Source: Chara braunii | Lineage: Eukaryota; Streptophyta; Charophyceae; Charales; Characeae | Length of the DNA: 29,299 nt | Reading direction: 5' to 3' | Assembly: GCA_003427395.1 (NCBI GenBank) | Contig: BFEA01001065.1 | Coordinates: forward strand, 113,522-142,820 | Shown: positions 1 to 8,034 of the stretch, piece after piece | Numbering within the stretch: the stretch's first letter is position 1 | How the letters are laid out: each line of letters starts with the position of its first letter | Translations under genes and position numbers: made by a program | The notes under the pieces: model-generated | The model's database searches: none | Told to the model about the DNA's origin: nothing | The model's input: only the letters and a program-made list of their open reading frames with translations

Positions 1-97
1 CCGAATTCCTTACCAAATTTGAAATAAAAATAAAATACGGAAAAAATACTAATAATAAAAATAAATAAAAATAAAGAGAGAATTACACTGAGTGAGT

Positions 98-385
98 GCG
101 CGAGCATGTTTTCGAAACCGCCATCTTTGGCGATTTTTCATTTTTTTTTGGCATAGCTAAATGCCCTGAAAATTTACAGATGTGTACTTCACATAATACA
201 AAACCCACTAAAAAAGTTTCAAAAAATAATAAAATTGTGTAGACCCCGAACTAAAGTGAAAACAAAAAGTAAAAAGTGAAAAAATACATGGGCGAGCACG
301 TTTTGACACCGCCATCTTTGGCGATTTTTAATTCTCATTTGGCTTAGCCAAATGACTTGAAAATTTACAGGCATGTACCTCACTT
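98..385. repeat. Two-unit AT-rich direct repeat
   Basis: Two diverged units about 190 bp apart share a core that begins with a cgagca(t/c)gtttt word, runs through ccgccatctttggcgatttt and ggc(a/t)tagc(t/c)aaatg, and ends with gaaaatttacag and a gtacctcac-like word. The unit starts are near 98 and 290. Each core contains the small inverted repeat cgccatctttggcg. No reading frame is supported. A fragment of a dispersed AT-rich repeat is the simplest reading. Confidence 0.7.
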
Positions 386-465
386 CATAGAGAACTCACA
401 GAAAAACATTCAGAAAAAAATTATTATTTTTATGCCCCGAAATAGTTTTTGGCGGGGGCCGAACG

Positions 466-509
466 CCCGTACGTACGGAGGTCTGCCCGGGGACCTCTGT
501 ACGTACGGG
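466..509. repeat. Strong hairpin with 18-bp arms
   Basis: The left arm 466-483 (cccgtacgtacggaggtc) pairs with 492-509 across the 8-base loop tgcccggg, with one G-T type mismatch. Each arm contains the self-complementary core cgtacg. The hairpin sits just upstream of a (TA)n-flanked element, so it may be part of a larger fold-back sequence. It is not followed by a T-run and no gene precedes it, so I do not read it as a terminator. Confidence 0.8.
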
Positions 510-519
510 CTGGTGACCC

Positions 520-621
520 TGTATATATATATATATCGTCACAAACAGAACTGCCCGGTAAAACCGTAGGCAGAGAGAGAGAAGAGGACAACAAACGAGG
601 GGCTGTGACAATATATATATT
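520..621. mobile_element. Small (TA)n inverted-repeat element, copy 1
   Basis: A roughly 100-bp unit is bounded by (TA)n and the inverted words atatatcgtcac (about 531-542) and gtgacaatatat (about 605-616), with one mismatch. Its interior (543-593) recurs almost exactly at 25099-25148: aacagaactgcccggt, then accgtaggcagagag, then gagaagaggacaaca, differing by one indel and one base. The interior can fold as ctgcc-cggt-aa-accg-ta-ggcag. It looks like a non-coding MITE-like or foldback sequence. There is no protein and no clear target duplication. Confidence 0.6.
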
Positions 622-659
622 TGGTTTTCTGCACTCTCCCAGAGGACCCTAAATCCGGG

Positions 660-1860
660 CTTATTTCTTTGTTTGCGAGTTGTCTGTCAAGGGGGGGCAT
701 AAATTCGTTTTAAGCGGGCTAAAGGGGTTTAAAGGGGGGTGCCTTTGTGTGATTCTGTTAGTTTCTTTTTTATCTCCGATTCTGTGAGGAATTATAATGT
801 GACCCTCAGCCAAAAGCCGTTTGTATTTCAATTCTACACAACGTTTTCTTTTCAGTTTTTTTTGTTTTTTTTGTGTGTGTGTGTGTGTGTTTTGCGCTGG
901 GGCTGCCCGGAAACCTGCCCGGGGGGTCATGCCCGACCGGGCACCCGGCCATGTACCGCGGGCAGAAGTTGGGTGCAAGGGTGCCCGGAAAAACAGCCTA
1001 GTTTTTATGTAAGTATGTAGTTCGTTTTCTTGATTTTTCCTTGTGTCTGTGAGAGCACCTTTAAGAAGTGCCAAACAGTCGATGATAGGACTCTTGGGGA
1101 GGCCGCTCTCTTTGTGATGTATGTGGTGCATATGGTCTGTGGGTGATGGTAAATGTCCTGGGTCAGAGGGTGGTGGAAACCATCCGTCTGAGGGGTTCTT
1201 CTTGTCGTGTGAGTAGTTCTTGGATGGGTCTGCTCTGTGTGGGATGTATGGACTGCCTTGTCTATGCTCCATGGCTGCCTTGCCCCTCCCACTTGCTCCT
1301 CATGTCGTTCTTTGCAGCTTGTGTGTTGCTGTGTAATTTGGCTGCACTGGTGGTTTTGCCTTGTGCTTCGCTGCGCTGTTGCCTTGCTGCCCATCCACGT
1401 GCTTTGTCTTCCCGTGCAGTTTGCTCATGTTACGTGCAGTTTTGCTGCTACTGCAGTGCCGCTACAGTGCTTTGCTATGCTGTTGCTTTGATGCCAGTCC
1501 GTTTGTGCTGTCATTCCACGCAGTTAGCATTGACGTTTTAGCAGTAAGGTTGCCTGGTGCTTTGCTGAGTCGTTGCCTGCTGTTATGTTCCGCTCGTGAT
1601 GTTGCATGCTGGTAGCTGCCTAGTGTTGTTTGTCTTCCCACCTGCCTACCCCATGCCTTCCAGCCTACGTTCTCTGCTGTTGCTTTCCATCCAATGCCTT
1701 ATTGCTTCGTGACTTTTGCCTCGCCATTTTTTTTCTTGATGTTTGCCTTGTCGCTGTTTCGCTTGGTTTTTGCCTTATGTTTTTTTTTTTTTTTGCCATT
1801 ATGTGCATTTATTTAACGGGCATGCCTAGCTCGGGATCCTTTTGACGTGTTGTCTATAAG
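660..1860. other. No supported gene; low-complexity CCCGG-rich then C/T-rich tract
   Basis: From 900 to 1000 the word tgcccgg recurs (903, 915, 979 region) with a small palindrome tgcccgaccgggca at 930-943. From about 1280 to 1800 the plus strand is rich in gct, ttg and tgc words, with several degenerate repeats of gcagttt-gct and tgctttg. Open frames exist on both strands (for example minus 661-1272), but their translations are compositionally biased and show no recognisable domain. I see no splice-bounded exon here. Confidence 0.5.
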
Positions 1861-2105
1861 CACACCTCTTGATGCAACATGCCGTGGCATGGTCACAAAA
1901 GTCTTGTATCATAGGAACACACACACACTAACACTACTTCAACCTCCTGATGAGTCAGTGAAATTCCTATGAAGCATTCTGGCATAGTCATGCTTTTTTG
2001 CGAAGTTATGCACAGCAAACATGACAACACCCACATACACACAAAAACAAGAAAAAAAAATTAATGACAACACACCCATACACACAAAGAAAGGGAAAAA
2101 CTAAC

Positions 2106-2210
2106 CTTGGTTCGTTGTGCACCAACGAGACATCTCCAAAGTAATCTCCAGGTCCAAGCATTCCAACTTGTTTTGTCACTCCGACAGGGGTAGTTACTTT
2201 CACAAGTACA
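2106..2210 (-). CDS. Exon of a cyclic-nucleotide-binding domain protein
   Basis: On the minus strand this 105-nt segment is bounded by a good acceptor (a T-rich run, gctgtgttttgttag, then TGTACTT) and a near-consensus donor (ACCAAG followed by GTTAGT). It encodes about 35 residues ending in LGPGDYFGDVSLVHNEPR. That matches the phosphate-binding-cassette pattern of cyclic-nucleotide-binding domains: G-x-G-D-Y-F-G-(E/D)-x-(S/A)-L, then R. The wording is closer to PKA-regulatory or PKG-like domains than to plant CNGC channels. The usual Glu after FG is Asp here and the phosphate-contacting Arg is kept. The exon starts with one base of a split codon and ends with two, so it is symmetric. Flanking exons of the domain were not found nearby. 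It could be an intact exon of a long-intron gene or an isolated relic. A decayed duplicate lies at about 2320-2417. Confidence 0.7.
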
Positions 2211-2319
2211 CTAACAAAACACAGCACCAATTGCAATATAAAAGGGCGGGAGAATGAGTGAGCTGTCGGCTACCAATGTAGTAGCTACGAAGTACACATA
2301 CTAGGTATAGTACATAAGG

Positions 2320-2417
2320 ACAAGTTCCAACGAACCCTCACGCAGCAAGCGGACATGTCGAAAGCATATCAACTCTGTTTTGCACGTCTAGTCAGGATAG
2401 TAACTTTAACAAGTACA
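2320..2417 (-). pseudogene. Decayed duplicate of the cyclic-nucleotide-binding exon
   Basis: The minus strand has the same acceptor context (tgttgtgttag) and then TGTACTTGTTAAAGTTACTA, close to the exon start at 2210. Translation begins VLVKVT as in the intact copy, continues with scattered matches (KQ, then a TGA where Gly would be), and loses the GDYFG core. The similarity extends into the adjacent intron (ctaccaat-gtag words near 2270 and 2511), so a segment of about 150-200 bp was duplicated, not only the exon. The lost core and the stop codon indicate a dead copy. Confidence 0.6.
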
Positions 2418-2599
2418 CTAACACAACAAATCCATATTTCAACAAACGAGGAGGGGGGGGAGCGGGGTGGTGAATAGGTGTGATTCAGAGACTCCTACAT
2501 TTGCCAGGGTACCAATATCGTAGGTACCAAGTATATATATATATCGTACACACTACGTAGTACATAATACATATACATGTCCTACAAAATCCAAATACT

Positions 2600-2980
2600 A
2601 CATAGTTCTATCACATACTACGAACACTAGATAGTTCTATTACATGGTACGAACATTACATCGTTCTACCACAGAGTATGGCTATGAGACTCCTTGTGTG
2701 GAACTTTTTGGAGGGATGAATGAGAGGTGTGGGAAAGGGGAGGGGGTCAAGTGAAAAAATAGTGAAGGCATCTAACTGATGGTTAGAAACAATTTTCAAA
2801 TGAGGTCAATCATTCATCATGCATAAACTGGCTTAAGAAACTAGAGGGGGGATGAACTTAGAAAGTTAGCAGTGGATTGTTTCATTTATGTAGTATGAAA
2901 TATGTAGTACTTCGTATGTAAAATGTCCATACGTTTTTGACAGAACAATGCAATCTTCATACCATGTGATAGAACTATGT
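2600..2980. mobile_element. MITE-like element with terminal inverted repeats
   Basis: The ends acatagttctatcacat (2600-2616) and atgtgatagaactatgt (2964-2980) are perfect 17-bp inverted repeats. A longer imperfect pairing of about 54 bp joins 2630-2683 with 2927-2980. The word cgaacact occurs at both 2621-2628 and 2982-2989, so an element of about 2629-2981 with an 8-bp target duplication is an alternative boundary. The interior has no coding potential. Related sequence recurs at 2990-3500 in the same orientation and at 3790-4115 inverted. Confidence 0.65.
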
Positions 2981-2989
2981 TCGAACACT

Positions 2990-3500
2990 CTTAGAAAGTT
3001 AGCAGTGAATTGTTTCCTTTATGTATTGTAGAATATGTAGTACTTTGTAAAGTAAAATGTTTATACTTTGTGATATAAGGATGTAATATTCGTATCATGT
3101 GATAGAACTATGAGACCCTATGTGTGGAACTTGTGGGGCAATGAATGAGAGGTATGGGAAAGGAGTGAGGGGCACGTTAAGAAATTAGTGAAGACATAAT
3201 AGAAGATTAGGAACAATTTTCAGATGAGATCAATCATTCAAAACTTAGTGAAGACATAATAGAAGATTGGGAACAATTTTGAGATGAGATCAATCATTCA
3301 TCATTTATCAACTTGCTTAAGAAAGTCGGAAGGGAGGGGTTGTGCACTTAGAAAGCTAGCAGTGAATTGTTTTCGTGATGTAGTACAAAATATGTAGTAC
3401 TTCGTATGTAAAATGTTTGTACACTGTGATAGAACAATATAATGTTCCTACCATGTGATAGAACTATATAGTGTTCACACTCTTAGAAAGTTAGTAGTGA
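2990..3500. repeat. Nested copies of the same MITE-like family
   Basis: The words cactcttagaaagttag, agtgaattgttt, aatatgtagtact and atgtgatagaactat recur in the order seen in the 2600-2980 element: once partially (2985-3110), then in a fuller copy (3110-3500). Within it, 3181-3240 and 3241-3300 are a 60-bp tandem duplication with about five differences (agtgaagacataatagaaga, then gatcaatcattca). No reading frame is supported. Confidence 0.7.
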
Positions 3501-3533
3501 ATTGGTAATAGGAATATCTGAAAACACTCTCAC

Positions 3534-3753
3534 CCATATTTTTCCATTTCTCCAAAATGTCCTAATGCTGGCACGACACGCCACTTCAATTCATTGATAT
3601 GATACGCAACATGCTTCACAACTCTTAATACCATATCTTCCAAAACAAATTTGTGTCGCCATGTGGGATCGTGCGCTTCTTCCTTTTTTATATTTATGAA
3701 ATTTTGTACGTTTTGGATAGGATATGAAAAATGTTCATACTCCATTTGAAGTA
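3534..3753 (-). CDS. Probable exon, protein not recognised
   Basis: The minus strand stays open and encodes a complex, non-repetitive peptide including WRHKFVLEDMVLRVVKHV and, near the end, VVPALGHFGEMEKYG. It stops at a good donor (ATATGG followed by GTGAGAGT). The most plausible acceptor is atatatag before TACTTCAAATGG at 3753, though its pyrimidine tract is weak, so the start is uncertain. I cannot assign a family. The segment is the only complex coding-like sequence in a cluster of MITE-like repeats that flank it in opposite orientations. It has the same strand as the exon at 2106-2210 and could belong to the same gene. A chance open frame cannot be excluded. Confidence 0.45.
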
Positions 3754-3789
3754 CTATATATTCTGCACTACATACAACAAACAGTCCAC

Positions 3790-4115
3790 TGGTAACTTTT
3801 TAAGAGTATGAACAATACGTAGTTCTATCATATGGTATGAACATTACATCGTTCTATCACTGAGTATGAACATTAACAAACGAAGTACTACATATTTCAT
3901 ACTACATAAAAAGAACAATTCACAACAAACTTTCTAAGTTAATTTCCCCTCTCTTTCGAGTTTCTTCAATAAGTTGATGCATGATAAATGATTGAGCTCA
4001 TATGAAAACTGTTTCTGACCTTCTACCAAATGTCTTCACTAACTTTTGCCCCTCCCCTTTCCCATACCTCTTATTCATCCCCCCACAAGTTTCGTGCCAT
4101 AGGGTCTCGTATTTC
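3790..4115. repeat. Inverted copy of the MITE-like family
   Basis: Read on the minus strand, this segment matches the order of words in 2690-2980: tatgggaaagg, then caatcatt, ttcttaag-like, actttc, gtagtatgaaatatgtagtact, and finally gatagaacta. With the direct copies at 2600-3500 it forms a large imperfect inverted repeat around the probable exon at 3534-3753. Confidence 0.65.
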
Positions 4116-4173
4116 CTCTGGTCCCTTGTCTTTACCCAGGACTGTTGGGCCATAGACCCCCCTTCCCCGCCTC

Positions 4174-4228
4174 TTTAACCCCCCAACACACACACCCCTT
4201 CCCCCCCATTTAACCCCCCAACACACAC
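4174..4228. repeat. Short C/A-rich tandem repeat
   Basis: The word tttaaccccccaacacacac occurs at 4174 and again about 35 bp later at 4209, separated by a C-rich stretch. The rest of 4116-4738 holds no supported gene. It is AT-rich with a short TTA run near 4388-4405, and a C/T-rich run (4580-4630). Confidence 0.6.
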
Positions 4229-4738
4229 TCGGGTATGCATGATTGTGCCATTAGGGGCCAGGGGACCTGACGTTCATCATCACATGGGTGTTGGTATGGT
4301 AACCTATCTTTCTGTAAAAATGTTACGTATCGCCTATTACATATCAACATAGAAAAGTATAAAGTTATATAAACTGCATGACGTATATTATTATTATTAT
4401 TATTACAATTGGTTAATAATTACAAAAGCAAATATGTTTAAGTATTATTATAATGTATGGTGAATTGCCCAAGACGAAACACCAAAATGAGTTTAAAGGA
4501 CCCGAATCGGACAAGGTCAGGAAGAGGAGACGATAAAGAGATTACTATTGGTACATTGGTCTTTCGCCGGTATACATTTTATTCTTCTTCTCTCTTTCTT
4601 CTTCCTCTTCTTCTCTATCTCTCCCTCCTCTCAAGTTCATGCATTTCTTTTGTTGGATGGCATTGTGCTTTCTCGTGAGTTTTGCACTTCGAAATTGGCC
4701 AGGATCGTAACACTTCAGAATTTATTGCAGAAACTGAC

Positions 4739-5162
4739 ATCTCATGCAAACAAATGCCACAGTACTTCGGACCATGGGAAATCCATGACATTGTGGGTTC
4801 AGACCCTGATGGACCTTCCTGTGTCGTTCGGGTGCCACCTCACCTACGTACTCACCGAGCTTTCCATGCCTCTAAACTTCTTCCTTTTCCTCGGACTGAC
4901 CAATTTCCTACAAGGAGATCAATGCTGCCCCTAACCATGGATGGCCACATGGACATCAATCAGATCGTGGAACACAAGATGATGTGTGTTTCAAAGCCTG
5001 CTGGCCAAGGACGACCTCTGAAACCGCAGATGCAGTTTCGGGTCCGATTCTGTTGATCGTAAAGAAGACATATTGTTCACAAGCGAGGAGCTGTTGAAGG
5101 CGGCACCTCAGGTTGTCACAGGTTACGAAACGGAACTGAAGGAAAAGCAGCAAGTGCGTTGA
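4739..5162 (+). pseudogene. Ty3/gypsy (chromovirus-type) integrase C-terminus remnant
   Basis: The plus-strand translation contains MPQYFGPWEIHDIVGSDPDG, followed by VVRVPPHLRTHRAFHASKLL. This is the GPWE/GPF-type SH3-like C-terminal integrase module seen in Ty3/gypsy polyproteins. Next comes INQIVEHKMM and a GRPLKPQMQFRVRF segment, corresponding to the start of a chromodomain-like tail. A frameshift at about 5053-5055 moves the tail (EDILFTSEELLKAAPQVV) into the next frame, which stops at 5160-5162. Gag, protease, RT, RNase H and the integrase core are all absent upstream, so this is only the 3' end of an old element. Assignment to gypsy is firm; calling it a chromovirus rests on the short tail. 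Confidence 0.85.
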
Positions 5163-5312
5163 ACACTATCTCAGTGGACTTTCAAAGCTGAGGGGGAGGG
5201 AGTGCAAGGCTGGGGTGGCCTAGAACTGAACGGAAAGCAGCAAGTGCATTGAAAGCTATCTCAGAGGACTTTCAAAGATGAAGGGGAGGGAGTGCAAGGT
5301 ACGCGGCCTCTA
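5133..5312 (+). repeat. 90-bp tandem duplication spanning the pol end and polypurine tract
   Basis: The sequence from gaactgaaggaaaagcagca through ggactttcaaag to gaggggg/ggagggagtgcaagg occurs twice, starting at 5133 and 5223. Each unit ends in a purine run (near 5189-5202 and 5278-5292) directly followed by tgcaagg, the arrangement expected of a polypurine tract next to an LTR start (TG). The duplicated piece between the units is bracketed by a perfect 15-bp inverted repeat: gctggggtggcctag at 5209-5223 and its complement at 5310-5324. Confidence 0.75.
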
Positions 5313-7690
5313 GGCCACCCCAGCAAAAAGCCCGAGGCCCGTTGGCGTCAAATTTTCAGACCATGACCACTGCTTGAAACAGAATCAGGGTCCCCAGGCC
5401 CTTGGCGCAAGTTAGTCAGACTCGTCCGGACTGACTGTCCGACCAGGCCCTGGGCCCCTGTGTGTGTGCAATGTGGCCGAAGGCCTTTCGGGCAATGAGA
5501 ATGCAGGAGACAGCAGCATCCAGGTCGGGCAGTTGGGGACTTCCACCAAACGGACTCAGGGCACATTCCGGAAGAGGCCCTGGGCGCAGACACTGGAAGA
5601 GGCCCAGTAGCTATTGGGTACCGCACTCGCGTGTCCAGCCAGGCACACTTTCCATATAGGAAAGTGCTGCGGCCAGCCAAAAACATTCTGCCCTTCGCGC
5701 TGCTTGCTCATCCATGCGTTGGACGCAGGCCTAAGCTGGGAGGCGAAAGCGCTGATGGGTTGCAAGGTGAACACTGCCACAGAGCAGCAAGGAGGGCAGT
5801 GACCATAGCCAGGCCGCTTGCTGGCTGTTGCTGGAAGCAGGTTGAGTGGTGGTCCTTGGGCATGAGGACACAGTGTGGGTGAAGGATGATTGGGTGCTTA
5901 CCTGGTGATGGTGGTGTTGGTCAGTGAAACTGATCTCTCCATTCGTCATCTGGCATCTGTACTTCATGAAGACTTGTTGACGTCATAGTTCGATAGGCTA
6001 GTGCATGGGTGTTGTCTGATAGTAGTCTGGGTGCCAGGTGCTATGTTAGGAGAGCGACAGGATACAATGACGGTGGTGGCGAGATGAGAGCTGGCATTGT
6101 GATTTTAGTTGATTGCTTTGCTCTTATTTGGTGTATACTTGGTGCATTCTACTTTCTGTTCGAGCACATGGCTTTCTTGCTTTCAATGAGATGATGCAAT
6201 TTGGTTTCTGTAAACCCCCCCCACCACCACCAAAAAAAAAAAAGGGTCAAAGTGGAAAAGCTTGCTAGAAGTATATTAACTATATAGTGGGGGAATTCAC
6301 AATTTAAAAAACAGGCACAAGCCGCAGAAGAAGCCAGTCGGAAAAGAAAAAAAAAAACAAAGAACTGGGAATCCATGAGTGAAAAAATTAAGGAGAATCA
6401 TGAAAAGATGAAATCAGAACAGAGAAAAAGGTAAAAGTTACTGAAACAGTCATTCAAGCGGATGTTCAAACTTTCAACCTGAACCATTCCTTCTAGCTAT
6501 CATCCTTTCAAGTCCTCAAAGCTCCTTAAATCTTCCCATAATTTTTTTACTATGATGATATGGTACTACAATTATTAACTGGTAACTAGCAATAATTGTT
6601 GTCTATTATTAAGTTATTAACTTAATTAGCACTAATTTTGAAACCCGCCCTTTCTTCTCAGTGTGGTGACGTCATTTGGCCTGCTTCTCAGTCTTATCTT
6701 CGGATTGTCTTGCCTCAGTTTGTTAATACACGATACTATGGTGCAATGACTTGCTGATTGTGCAGCCTGCAACCCGTCGACCCAAGGCTGTAGCATAGGA
6801 AGGTTACTTTTGCTATTTTGTTTGGCTGAGGGCTAACCGAGAGATTTGCCTGTGAGGAAATTCGCCCGGGACATATCTGTAAATTCGTGGGCCTATACTG
6901 CTAGACGGTCCTATAGCTGGGTAGGGCGAGGCCCTAGAGGCCGAACTGAAACGGTACCGGTCAGTCCAGTCAGTCCGGTCTAGGTCGTGTCTAGGCTAGG
7001 GTAGACTATGAATAGGTTTAGGAAAACTGTTTGGGGCTTTTGGCAGTTGGTACCGTGTACATCGCGGCTGCGCAACGCATGAACTGGTGGTGGTACAGCT
7101 TCAGCGTTGGAGGAGACAGACATAGCCAGACCTTCGAAGCGTCGGCCATAGCTGGGACCTGTGCTGTTCTCTGACAGCACCCGGGGCTGTTCAGAGGTCC
7201 GGGCTATCTGAAGTCTGCTGGAGGCAAGAGAAGTTGGTGCCCAGCTGAACCCTCCTCAGAAGTAGGGTGTCAGGGTGTGTGGCGCTGCAGCAATAGCTGC
7301 AACTTTCATCCTCAGAGATCATCCTTGTGAGGAGAGGTGGCGCTGCTGCAGATTTCCGTCCGGGAAGTCTTATGGCACTTCATCATCATCAGAGACTGTG
7401 GCACTGGTCTTCTTCTTCATCCTCTGAGAGGCGCTTGGCCTCAGAGGCCTTTTCAGGGTGGTGCTTCCCTTTGGAGGCTGTATTTGGGTGGCGCTGATTG
7501 TTTCAGGGACTGAGGTGGTGATAGCGGTTGTTCAGGGTTGGGGGAAGGAGCGCTGCTCGTTTCTGAGCGGCGCATCACAGTTCTGGGGTTATTCTGACAA
7601 TTGAGACTCCGAGTTTAATAAACAGTGTGGATACTGTGTCTTGAACTATCTTTACTTCATTGTTTCTTGGATGTGATCTACTCGACTTTC
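5293..7690 (+). repeat. Possible degraded 3' LTR of the gypsy remnant
   Basis: Downstream of the polypurine tract no coding region is convincing for about 2.7 kb. Near the far end an AATAAA (7617-7622) sits in gagtttaataaacagtgtgg, a context like the R/U5 region of plant gypsy LTRs. The interval 7190-7580 repeats ggcgct words (7280, 7338, 7430, 7490, 7550). A 2.4-kb LTR would be long, and I could not find a second LTR to compare. Part of this interval may therefore be unrelated, including the AT-rich stretch 6480-6640 and the poly-A/C run at 6210-6245. Confidence 0.3.
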
Positions 7691-8034
7691 CTTTGTGAGG
7701 AGCGAGTTGCCCTTTCAGTGTACTCGGTCATATCGCATGGATAAGTCTTCCGTTGTGTTTATCTCTCCCTGTGCGATGTGATACTCCCTTCCCCTCCCCT
7801 TCCTTCTGTGTATGTATGGGCATACCTGGAAGTCTATGTGAACGAGTGTTAGTCTTCTAACAACAAGCAACCAGGATAACAATGTAACTATAATTTGCAT
7901 GGTTACAATGTGGACGTACGGAGCCCAGTCCGGACCGTATGCGTCTGGATGTCCGGGTGGAAGTCCAGTCCGGTAGGTCCAAAATTATTATTATTATTAT
8001 TTTGGTTGTTCAAGGCCCACCCCCCAAAAAAATG
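7691..8034. other. Unassigned spacer before the first LINE
   Basis: No gene is supported. The interval includes a cluster of ccggac/gtccgg words (7920-7980) with short imperfect inverted repeats, then a (TTA)n run (7985-8000) and a C-run immediately before LINE homology begins. Confidence 0.5.

Noticed and set aside
661-1272. Long minus-strand frame as a gene
   Set aside because: The translation is His/Pro/Thr-rich and low-complexity at its downstream end, overlaps other open frames, and shows no domain or splice context.
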